Shown piece after piece: positions 54,629-64,000 of a stretch of 64,000 bases of DNA. This DNA is from Alphaproteobacteria bacterium (GTDB lineage Bacteria; Pseudomonadota; Alphaproteobacteria; Ferrovibrionales; Ferrovibrionaceae), in NCBI GenBank assembly GCA_017307375.1, contig JAFKFH010000017.1:154185-218184 (forward strand), written 5' to 3'. The notes under the pieces are model-generated. The model was not told the origin of the DNA. It searched no databases and saw nothing but the letters and a program-made list of their open reading frames with translations. Position 1 is the first letter of the stretch; each line of letters opens with the position of its first letter. The translations under genes were made by a program, and so were the position numbers.

Positions 54629-54661
54629 CAAACCTGGACAATTTAACGATGTCCAGGTTTG
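54629..54661. repeat. Perfect hairpin 5, 11-base arms
   Basis: CAAACCTGGAC (54629-54639) and GTCCAGGTTTG (54651-54661) with an 11-base AT-rich loop. Last of the cluster. Confidence 0.7.
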
Positions 54662-56139
54662 TAGCAAGCTTGGGCTTCGCCTCCCCTCGCTGGGCGTCTA
54701 TCGAAAATATGCGGGCGGCGATAACGACATTAGCCGCAGATTCAGCAAATCGAGGCCCGCTCCGGCCTACTTACAGCGCCGTAAGAAAGGCCAACATTCC
54801 CGAGTTCGTCTACGGCTCTGCAGCTTGGAGAACAAAAGTTCTGGCCTTTGTCCACGCGGACACGGCAGGCTAAGCGTCCCTCCGGACCAACTTTACTTCT
54901 CGAACCGCCCAACACCGAATCAAGCTAGCGCTCTATTGCATGCGTCGGGGCGGGCGCATCCGGCCCAATTAAAGCAGGGAATTCATCGCGACGCCAGTCG
55001 CAGGGGCTCCCCGTATTGTGCTTGGCGCGCTAATCGATGGCCGAACGGGATGGCAACGGCATAGCAAAGAACGCGGATGCACAAACAACACCACACCGAC
55101 CAGAAAGCCGTGCGGTCGCAGTGCCCGGTCATGTCCCCGGTCCTGATGGGCGTAAAGACGACCATTGGTTCACGGACGTTAGCAGGTAACAAATGATTTT
55201 TGCGATCTCGTACGGAGCTGCGCCTGCACTGAGCGAACCGCCCAAACGGAAGCTGGAGGATCGACAGCACTGACGTGGTCGGCGCCGATCATGGCTCGAT
55301 TGGCGACCGTAGCTTCGCCTTCGCGGTGAGAACCAAGCGAGGTGATGTGCTTCGAAAAGCTGGCGGTCTCTCTGGCGAGGACCGTCCGGCGGCATCGCCG
55401 GCATTAGAGGTGTGCCGTTGTCGATCGACTCGATCGAGTGCCCGCACGGTCCTAGGCGATATGCCGGCGCCTTGCTGCGACCGGACTTTGCAGATTGCAC
55501 AATCATCCTGCCTCACCCGAACGGGAAGGCCGCGCGCTGCAACAGCCCGGCGAGTACCACTTGGTGCTCGCTCGACAGGAGCCGAAGAACTCCTCGCGTG
55601 CTCGTCACGACGGTCGGCCCCAGTGACGCACCCGCCCCTTTCGCCAGATTCCGAGCCAGACTGGCGACCGCTTCTCCCAGTCGCATCCCAACGCCATGAC
55701 AAAAAGGCACATCCATCAAACGGTCACACTGCAGCGCGCCGATCAGATTGGATCGCCGGCTCCTGAACAACAAGCTGGCATCCGGTCAGATCACGGCCAG
55801 AAGTTGCTCGCCCTGCGGCGACCAACGGGTAAAGCCGGCGCGTACTTCAGAACACGTGATCCACATCGCACCAGCCAGCGGCCGCAAGATCGGCGGCGAA
55901 CCTTGATGGACAGGCGTCGAGCCCCCCCTCATATGCTGACTTTTGTCCCCCGCCTCGAGGCCCATCTACCGCTGTCCAGTCGTATAGACTCGATTGAGCC
56001 AGGGCCCGACAAACGCGGTGCTGTGCACCTGGCTCGATAACATCAGGTGACGTCGCGGTGGGCGCGCCCACTGAGCGCACACGATATATATAGAGAGGGA
56101 ACTGAAGCAGACCGTCGGCGACCGTCGCCGCGGCAATAT
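54662..56139. other. Long region without supported genes
   Basis: Both strands carry only short frames with irregular codon use and frequent stops. The frame from about 55412 (reading IDSIECPHGPRRYAGALLRP and TIILPHPNGKAARCNS) is the most protein-like stretch but matches nothing I know and has no ribosome binding site. The region looks like decayed mobile-element DNA. Confidence 0.5.
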
Positions 56140-56661
56140 GGCTGGAGCCAGGAACCCGCCCCGACCGGGTAGTTCATCTTTCCTTCAATCGGCGCAACCA
56201 GCCGCCCCTGCGGTTACTCGGGCCGACAATCAACTAATCCGCGACCAGTTGGCCGGCGCGGCGATCGACGCCGACCCGGTTTCGGCCGGCTTGCCTGGCG
56301 ACGCGGCGCCTAGTCCGGATGATGCCTGGCCGGGCCCACCGACGCTGACGCTGGTTCATCGAAACGGTGCGGACCCCGGCCGACAATCTAAAGATCTTCC
56401 CCGTCGGCGCCGTACCGGCCACGCGGCAGGGCTGTCTGGAGCGACTTCGAAGCGGTTCGACCGCCACCGTGGCACCCACTCGCTTTGGAAGTGCCGCGTG
56501 TAAGGAGTTCGCCGGGGGTTCATCAATGACGGCGCCGAACTGGGCCGGCTGCCATCACCAACGCGGATCGCGGCGCGGGCGGCTTGACGGCCGGCAACGG
56601 CGCGGTGCCGATAACACGCCTTTGCGGCACGATCCCGCCGACAAAGTTCAAGGCACAGTGA
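56140..56661 (+). pseudogene. Decayed paralogue of the secreted GWYW-repeat gene
   Basis: The DNA aligns along its length with the last 520 bases of the secreted-protein gene at 51115. Clear anchors are GCGCAACCAGCC near 56193 (52047 in the intact gene), GGCGGCTT-like CGGCTTGCCTGGCGACGCGG near 56290, AAGGAGTTCGCCGG at about 56505 (AAGGAGTTCTCCGG at 52364) followed by TCATCAATGACGGC, and a final CCGACAAAGTTCA (CTGACCAAGTTCA at the intact end). Several small insertions and deletions break the frame; one readable piece is CKEFAGGSSMTAPNW against FKEFSGGSSMTAQTW. Not functional. Confidence 0.75.
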
Positions 56662-56889
56662 TAGCAAGGTGCGCAGTGCTCGCAGGGCGGCGCACCTCTC
56701 GAAGAAGGCGCGAATGGGCCCCAACTCTCCAATGCGTGGATAAGTTACGCACGCGCGCCGGTCAATTGACCCGCGCCTGACAGTCTCGTTCCGGACATGT
56801 AGGGTTCGAGAGCGCAAATAATAGAACGGCAAGACGCTGACGCGTCTGGACTGATGCTCTCCCCCACCCCAAAACCACACGAGAGCAAC
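56662..56889. other. Leader region before the NYN-domain gene
   Basis: No gene. An inverted repeat GGTGCGC (56668-56674) / GCGCACC (56690-56696) follows the end of the pseudogene. The remaining 190 bases should contain the promoter of the NYN/TraG-like gene group, but no clear -35/-10 pair stands out. Confidence 0.4.
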
Positions 56890-57636
56890 ATGTCCACCAC
56901 CGACCCGATCCCGCTTACGCACCAAACCCAGGTTTCCCAGGAAATCCCGCGCGCCGCGATCTTTGTAGATCTTGACCACGCATCATCAGCCCTCCGCCTC
57001 GATCGCGGCTCGACAGACGAGCAGATTGGACTGCTAAAAACTTTCTGCGCCGACATCATCACCCACACACGCCAGGTTCTCCATCTGGAGCCCTTTCAAG
57101 TTTCGCTCCATGCAGCCCGTACGCTACCGCCGATTGCGCTCGACCAGATGGTTACAGATGGCCGGTTGACTTCATCCAATACGGTGACGGAAGTCGCACG
57201 TTGTCAGCGACAAAGCGCCGTGATCGACACTCTTCCGAGGCTGAAACTTGACGCACCTATGTCAATTTCCTGGGGTCATTTGCGATATCGCGGCCTGGGC
57301 AGCCCACCTCAACGCGGTCGCGTCAATTTCGCTGGTACCCAGCGCCCTCTCATCCCGATGTTCACCCAGTGTCGCGTCGACCTTGGTGTCGCAATGGCAA
57401 TTCTACGAGCGACAATCCTTCCCCAAGCCAGCGGCGACCGCCGCGCCGCAAATGTCGTCGTCGTCTCGGGTGACGACGATCTCAATCTTGTTTTCAGGCG
57501 GTTGATCCCGCGAAGAATCGGCTGCCACTACATCACGCTTGCCGACGGCAGGAGCTCGACACGCCTGGTAGCAGCTGCATCGAGCGTAACTGCCCTCGCG
57601 CCGCAGCCTCGGGACAATCTTCAGACGATGTCCTGA
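56890..57636 (+). CDS. NYN (PIN-like) domain protein, putative nuclease, copy 1
   Basis: 248 residues from the ATG at 56890. RAAIFVDLDHASSALRL (about 21-37) gives the first acidic residues, CRVDLGVAMAIL (161-172) the middle Asp, and VVVVSGDDDLNLVFRRLI (189-206) the last Asp cluster: this is the order of the NYN/LabA-type PIN-like fold, metal-dependent RNases. Between them lies an unknown insert of about 100 residues. GAGAG lies five bases upstream. The product of the next gene is a paralogue. All catalytic acids are retained in this copy. Confidence 0.65.
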   Translation: MSTTDPIPLTHQTQVSQEIPRAAIFVDLDHASSALRLDRGSTDEQIGLLKTFCADIITHTRQVLHLEPFQVSLHAARTLPPIALDQMVTDGRLTSSNTVTEVARCQRQSAVIDTLPRLKLDAPMSISWGHLRYRGLGSPPQRGRVNFAGTQRPLIPMFTQCRVDLGVAMAILRATILPQASGDRRAANVVVVSGDDDLNLVFRRLIPRRIGCHYITLADGRSSTRLVAAASSVTALAPQPRDNLQTMS

Positions 57637-57852
57637 TACCCACACCGAGCACGAGCGGCACTCCCCGCTGGGGAATACCTAAACCCAGCGATACAGCCAG
57701 CACTGCGGGAAAGCTCACCAGGAGCTTACGACCGGCACCGAGTTCCAACACTCCCACGACGCGAAGCGACAACGGGGGGTAAAAAAGAACAAAACCTCTC
57801 GCGTTGCCGCGTCGCTACACCTCATCACATTCCATAGCAGGATTAACTACCT

Positions 57853-58611
57853 ATGTTCGCACCCGAGCTGCGTTCCTCGCCGATCGTTGTCGATCTCGGC
57901 CACATGACGTCTGAATGCGAGATCGACTGGGCTGATCCTCATCTGGCGTACCGCCTGATTCAGCACAGATGCATCCAGCTACTCGCTCACGTGCGCGACA
58001 CGCTGAAGCTACGGCCGCGATCGCTCACGCTGCACATGTCCAGGCCACTTCACTACCGGGTGCTCGACCAGATCAGTGCAGACGGCCGGCGGCAAGGTGT
58101 TGACGTTTCGCGCGAACTTTCGCGTCAACGCGGGGCATATCGCCTGGTCCCGCGCCTCCGCCGCATGGCGTTCTCCGTTCCCAGCGCGCTTGTCCTGAGC
58201 CCTTCTGTATACCACGGCGTCGGCATTCATCCCGCACGAGGGGCACGCCTCCAGTACGTCACGGATCATGGCGGCAAGCGCCCAGAGCCGGTGGTCGAGC
58301 AATCGAGCGTCGACATGCAGATTGCAATGACGGTGCTCCAGCGGACCATCATGCCGGTACATCATGTCCCCGCGCTGTACAAGTCCAAGGACATCGTCCT
58401 GATGACCGTGGACGACGACCTTCTACCTGTGATGCAGGTGATGCAGGAGGCCGGGATACGATGTCACGTCGTGCACTACTCGGCCGCAATAGTGTCGCGA
58501 TTGATCCGCGAGACCGCGGCCAGCGTGACGGACCTGCCAGGCTGGCGCCGGCCGATCCCTCGCGCCTCGGGCGGACACGGACATTCGGTTCTCAACACCG
58601 TCGTCATTTAA
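57853..58611 (+). CDS. NYN (PIN-like) domain protein, copy 2
   Basis: 252 residues. The layout mirrors copy 1: SPIVVDLGHMTSE (about 9-21), then the shared insert ending in RGARLQYVTD, then SSVDMQIAMTVLQRTIMP (151-168) and IVLMTVDDDLLPVMQVMQEA (181-200). Copy 1 has VDLGVAMAILRATILP at the equivalent place, so the two derive from one gene. The first motif has VDLG in place of VDLD, one acid fewer, so this copy may be a binding partner rather than an active nuclease. 216 bases of leader separate it from copy 1, which looks too long for tight coupling. Confidence 0.62.
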   Translation: MFAPELRSSPIVVDLGHMTSECEIDWADPHLAYRLIQHRCIQLLAHVRDTLKLRPRSLTLHMSRPLHYRVLDQISADGRRQGVDVSRELSRQRGAYRLVPRLRRMAFSVPSALVLSPSVYHGVGIHPARGARLQYVTDHGGKRPEPVVEQSSVDMQIAMTVLQRTIMPVHHVPALYKSKDIVLMTVDDDLLPVMQVMQEAGIRCHVVHYSAAIVSRLIRETAASVTDLPGWRRPIPRASGGHGHSVLNTVVI

Positions 58612-58688
58612 CACGCCGTAACTCGCCTCCCGGAAAAATCATCAACTCTTTCGCGGCCCCACTGGCCGCATGCGGAGCCTTTGTCCAC

Positions 58689-60284
58689 ATGTCATCCACC
58701 ACCATCAGCACCACGGCGCAGCGCCCAGTCCTTCGCATGCCCGTGAACGGGCTGCAATTGCCTGCGCCCCCCACAAAGTCGATGCGGTTTCCTCCACCCG
58801 CTGAACAAGGCATTGTCCTCGGGCGCCGCGTACGCGGCCGCGTCGAGCGCCAGCCAATCGGATTTGCCATCCCCAGTAGTGGCGCGAGTTCCGCGGACCA
58901 GCTCGGCGATCTCATCACCATTGGTGGCGAGGGACACGCAATCGTTTCTGGAGCCACCGGCACCGGCAAAAGCAGCGGGATCCTGATTCCTACCCTTCTT
59001 CGATACCAAGGCCCTGTCATCGCCGTAGATATCAAGGGCGAGCTCGCCGCTGCGACCGCTGCCCATCGGGAGAGGTTCGGGCCCGTCCATGTCGTCGATC
59101 CATTTCGGGTGACCGGGGCCACCGCAGGCCTGAATGCCTTGGACAGTTTCGACTACAGCAGCGGCGACGAATACGAGCTGGCCGTCGAAATCGCCAGCGC
59201 AGTATCCACCAAGCTGCACACGCACGATCCGTTCTGGGACCAGGCGGCGCAGTCTCTGATCGCACGGTTCGTCCTGCTGCTCGGCGCCCATCTGCCATCC
59301 TGCCCGGCGCGGTCCTTGCCCGCCGTCCGCCGGCTCCTTCATTGCACGGGCAAGGATCTGGGTGAGTTGCTGGCATACGCGTGGATGTCGCCCGTGGCGG
59401 GCGGCGAGCTCCAATCGCTTGCTCGGATGTTTGATGCGGCTCCTGCTACGATCACGTCGATCCTGACGACCGCGCAGACTCAGCTGGCGCGGTTCGGCGG
59501 CGGCCTGGTGGATGCGAGCCTGGCGCAATCCTCGATCGAGATCGCCGACATCATCAGAGGGGCACCGCAGACGATTTACCTTGTCGTCCCCCCGGACAAA
59601 CTGCACAGCCATGGGGCCCTGCTCCGCTCTTGGTTGACGCAGTTGCTTAACCTCATGTTCCGTCGGCGCGGCAAGGTCGATCTCGACACGCTGTTCCTGA
59701 TCGACGAGGCAGCGCAGCTGGGAGAGCTCGAGATCATGCCCGCCCTGTATTCACTCGCCCGCGGGTATTCGGTGAGGACGGTGACCGTGTGGCAGGATCT
59801 CGAACAGCTCGCCCGGACCTATCCGGCCAGCTATCGCACCATGCTGAGCAATGCAGAAATCATCACGCAGCTCGGCATGGACCTAAAGGATGCGCATGCG
59901 ACGCTGACACAACTTCTCGGCCACCCTCCTCGTGGACGCGCCACAACGTCGACCGCGCACCTTGCGGCGGAGCGCCGCGCGGTCAACGTCGCCCCGGCCT
60001 ATTACTTCAACGACCCGGAACTGTCCGCGTTGGCCACGTCATCCGGTCGTCGCGAACCGCACGTCGCGAAGCGGGAGCACCCCCTCATGTTCGATACGGC
60101 GAGAGCAAGTTCGATACCGGCCTGGCCGACGAACGGCGATGAACGGGGCCATTTCGCCGCCATGGTCGACCTTCTCGATCGGTCGTCTCCTTCCCCGGTT
60201 TCACCGCGGCCCCTGCGGTCACGTCCCGAAGCCGGGTTTCGAGCCTTGTTGCGGCGATTGCTAGGTCCGGCGGCGTTGGCCTGA
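58689..60284 (+). CDS. TraG/VirD4-like ATPase lacking membrane segments
   Basis: 531 residues from the ATG at 58689. Walker A VSGATGTGKSSGILIP (about 86-101), VIAVDIKGELAAATAAHR, WDQAAQSLIARFVLLLGAH and Walker B LDTLFLIDEAAQLGELEIMP (about 332-351) are the hallmarks of TraG/VirD4 coupling ATPases, as is RTVTVWQDLEQL. The usual two N-terminal membrane segments are missing and no relaxase or type IV secretion gene is in the window, so it may act as a cytosolic DNA motor with the NYN proteins rather than in conjugation. 77 bases follow NYN copy 2. Confidence 0.8.
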   Translation: MSSTTISTTAQRPVLRMPVNGLQLPAPPTKSMRFPPPAEQGIVLGRRVRGRVERQPIGFAIPSSGASSADQLGDLITIGGEGHAIVSGATGTGKSSGILIPTLLRYQGPVIAVDIKGELAAATAAHRERFGPVHVVDPFRVTGATAGLNALDSFDYSSGDEYELAVEIASAVSTKLHTHDPFWDQAAQSLIARFVLLLGAHLPSCPARSLPAVRRLLHCTGKDLGELLAYAWMSPVAGGELQSLARMFDAAPATITSILTTAQTQLARFGGGLVDASLAQSSIEIADIIRGAPQTIYLVVPPDKLHSHGALLRSWLTQLLNLMFRRRGKVDLDTLFLIDEAAQLGELEIMPALYSLARGYSVRTVTVWQDLEQLARTYPASYRTMLSNAEIITQLGMDLKDAHATLTQLLGHPPRGRATTSTAHLAAERRAVNVAPAYYFNDPELSALATSSGRREPHVAKREHPLMFDTARASSIPAWPTNGDERGHFAAMVDLLDRSSPSPVSPRPLRSRPEAGFRALLRRLLGPAALA

Positions 60285-60365
60285 TCGATTTCCCAAAGAT
60301 CGCGAAGCGAATTCCGGGAGGGGCAAAGTGTTGCTTGCCCCTCCTCGATCGGCAACAGTCACAAG

Positions 60366-61397
60366 ATGGTGCACGATAAAATCCGATCCGACCTTCGCCG
60401 TGATCCGGGCATTGTGGCTGGGGCACTTTGGCCGACGGCCAGCAATCGCCCGTCGGCTCGTGTCGTGCGCGGCTTGGCGACAGACCTGGAATCGATATGC
60501 GATCTGTTCGAGCATGAAGCTGAGGTCTATCGCGACAGCGCCACCGCTGCGGCGGTCTTCAAAGACCTTCGCGACATCACCGATCTCGCCGTCGCCCTGA
60601 GGGGCAAGCTGGCAGGCTTGCATGCCGATTCACGCGAAATCCTCGAAACGTTCGGCGGATTTCCTGCGGCCCCGGAGAAGACCGGCTTCCGATGGTTCAT
60701 GGTCGAGAAGCCACGAACGCGCAAACTCGATGGTATTCCCAATCGGAAATTTGCCACGCCAGAGCGATCTCGCGAAACCCTGTTGCAGCTTATAAGCACG
60801 CTGGAGCGGCTAGATGAATCATCGCAGCGCGCCCAAGGAAATTTCAAGGAACAGTTTGGCTTCGGCAAAGGCCGAAATAGGCTGAAGATATCCCAAACAG
60901 CTGATCGATCACCTTTAAAACTAGTTGTTTATTTTGCGAGTTTCCTGTTGATCAAATATAGACCGGATACAAATTTTTCAGCTTCGGCAAACGGCCCACT
61001 TCACTCTATTGCTATGGCTTTATATGAATATCTTACTGGCGACGAAGCAGATGCCGCGGGAGCACCGGATCTTCTCAGATTTATAAAACAGTCGATCAAG
61101 TATTTTCGGGTGGCTAGGCAGAGATCATTCGACGAGGATTTTCACCACCCTGGCGACATACGAAACAGCATTAATCAGTATTGGGATTCGATACTTCTAG
61201 ACTATTATCGTTACCCCTCAGCACGAATAGCCCGCGGTGCCATCAGTGTGCTCCAAGGTAAACCAGCGCCCCAGGTGGATCCATCCCACCTTCCAGCAAA
61301 TACTGGAAAGATTCTTGAGAAACTCAGATACGATCGTAAGCAGTTAAATGCTGCAGCCCGGCTCGCGAAACGTGCAGAAGGACCAGTCTTAGGATAA
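60366..61397 (+). CDS. Uncharacterised protein, 343 residues
   Basis: Not recognised. The N-terminal half is helical (LATDLESICDLFEHEAEVYR and FKDLRDITDLAVALRGKL) and looks coiled-coil-like; the C-terminal half (about 180-330) has LLIKYRPDTNFSASANGPLH and YRYPSARIARGAISVLQG. The DNA of the C-terminal half (60890-61390) is clearly richer in A/T than the start, which may mark a hybrid gene. It lies 81 bases after the TraG-like gene in the same direction and may belong to the same unit. No strong ribosome binding site precedes the ATG. Confidence 0.6.
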   Translation: MVHDKIRSDLRRDPGIVAGALWPTASNRPSARVVRGLATDLESICDLFEHEAEVYRDSATAAAVFKDLRDITDLAVALRGKLAGLHADSREILETFGGFPAAPEKTGFRWFMVEKPRTRKLDGIPNRKFATPERSRETLLQLISTLERLDESSQRAQGNFKEQFGFGKGRNRLKISQTADRSPLKLVVYFASFLLIKYRPDTNFSASANGPLHSIAMALYEYLTGDEADAAGAPDLLRFIKQSIKYFRVARQRSFDEDFHHPGDIRNSINQYWDSILLDYYRYPSARIARGAISVLQGKPAPQVDPSHLPANTGKILEKLRYDRKQLNAAARLAKRAEGPVLG

Positions 61398-62279
61398 TTC
61401 TAAGAATCGCCGAAACTATCGCGTACACAACATGTGACCCTATCGGAACCCAAAGTTTGCCGCATACCGAGGTGCAGTCCTAGTTATCTTGACCTATTCT
61501 AACCTTATTCTTTCGGCGACTATGAAGGGCGTCCGGCTGCTCCATCGGCCTGATTTCTTCCCTTAACTACTGGCCTGAAATCCTGCTTTTAGTGTGGTGA
61601 TTTTCCTGGCCCAGGGCCAGAAGGATGAGCCGTCGATGCGAAATCGACTCAAAGCATGAACATGAGACCAGCCCCCGGGTACTGAAGTCGGGCGAATGAG
61701 CCTGCCCCCGAGTTCCGTAGGTGCGACAGTTGACAGAAATATTGCGGTCTGCCGCTCCTGCCACCAGCGATGGCCTTTGGCACACTCGATAGATCCATTC
61801 GAGCTGTATCAGGCCCATGTCTTCGCGTCGTCCTCCTTCAGTTACAGATTCGCCCTTGCCTGAACGCGTCGGGAGCCGCGAGCATAGCGTACGGCTGAAA
61901 GGCCTCGTTCGTATGCTTGGTCGCCAAGCCGCGCGCGAGTCTGCAGCAATCGATGGCGCTACTCCAAGGTGCGATAGGCTCGAACAGCATCGCTCTGCTC
62001 GCGGCCGCTAACCTCGCCCGATACATCGGAAAACACTTCCCGCGCGATGTCGCAACTCGCGGGGACAAGATCATTTCTGTGGACGCGTTGGCACACTCCT
62101 TTGAAGGGTCCCGACGACATTTCCACCCAGCAACATCTCGGTAGGAAGGCTATCGCCGGGCAATGTTCGCGCTGGCGCCGCCCGAACATCCGAACGGCAC
62201 CGGCGAGCAGGCTCATTGGCAGATATTGACATCGTCGTGGCTCGCGCCCCAATTTTCAATGCTCACTCGTAGAGGCCCC
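61398..62279. other. Region without supported genes before the recombinase
   Basis: The frames on both strands are short, overlap one another and have no ribosome binding sites. A CTGGCCC/GGGCCAG inverted repeat lies around 61600-61614. A leftward frame ending in LILLALGQENHHTKSRISGQ (61567-61818) is open but unlike anything I know. Probably a promoter and leftovers from earlier insertions. Confidence 0.45.
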
Positions 62280-63992
<1,713 letters not shown>

Positions 63993-64000
63993 GAAGCGGT

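Noticed and set aside
54209..54661. CRISPR array or retron
   Set aside because: The hairpins have unrelated arms and spacing, so no direct-repeat array; no reverse transcriptase or Cas gene is in the window.
54083..55766. Several 75-160 codon frames on both strands
   Set aside because: Irregular codon use, no ribosome binding sites, overlapping on both strands; treated as non-coding.
58689..60284. Conjugation (type IV secretion) locus
   Set aside because: Only the coupling-type ATPase is present; no relaxase, VirB genes or recognisable oriT nick site.
61817..62144. Short plus- and minus-strand frames before the recombinase
   Set aside because: Mutually overlapping, no ribosome binding sites, no recognisable similarity.

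Overview
The window reads as DNA of a high-GC alphaproteobacterium. This is inferred from strong G/C at third codon positions, dense ATGA-coupled operons, alphaproteobacterial-style ABC/LysR/IclR gene clusters and the sequence of an initiator tRNA at the right edge; no rRNA or core marker is present to fix the genus. It has two halves with different histories.

Positions 1-25540 are a metabolic region. It contains three NitT/TauT (nitrate/sulfonate/taurine) type ABC importers, three alpha/beta hydrolases, two SDR dehydrogenases, an aldo/keto reductase, a shikimate-dehydrogenase-like protein, two TIM-barrel isomerase-like proteins, an FAD oxidoreductase, an SMP-30 type lactonase, a DszC/SfnB-like flavin monooxygenase, and LysR and IclR regulators. 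A run of 14 leftward genes (20331 down to 7601) overlaps or nearly abuts throughout and is probably one operon. The set suggests uptake and breakdown of one or more sulfonate-like or carboxylated organic compounds; the substrate is not evident. Near the left edge a TauD-type dioxygenase gene and a YhaN-type ATPase gene are both broken and joined at about 2390.

Positions 25541-26409 hold a decayed IS3-family element whose right end abuts, and appears to supply the stop codon of, the first defence gene. From 26402 to 40257 lies a complete type I BREX operon read leftward: brxR, brxA, brxB, brxC, pglX, pglZ, brxL. The BrxL has a C-terminal domain that looks like the PLD-like MIT_C domain instead of the usual Lon-type domain, and PglX has a conspicuously AT-rich target-recognition segment. 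Divergent from brxR is a compact rightward cassette (40387-49956): a 47-residue basic protein, an AddB-like nuclease, an AddA-like UvrD helicase-nuclease, and a large SF2 helicase with a possible nuclease centre. I do not recognise it as a named defence system.

Positions 49957-63992 look like mobile-element backbone: fragments of broken genes, an XRE regulator flanked by two copies of one palindrome, a secreted two-repeat protein and, 4 kb away, a decayed paralogue of it, a cluster of tiny ORFs, a 450-base non-coding stretch with five perfect hairpins, two paralogous NYN/PIN-like proteins followed by a membrane-segment-free TraG/VirD4-like ATPase, an unknown protein, and a large serine recombinase. 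The recombinase reading frame ends inside a tRNA-fMet gene (63916-63992), marking that tRNA as the probable integration site. The stretch from about 25.5 kb to the tRNA is therefore best read as a genomic island carrying BREX plus at least one additional candidate defence module.
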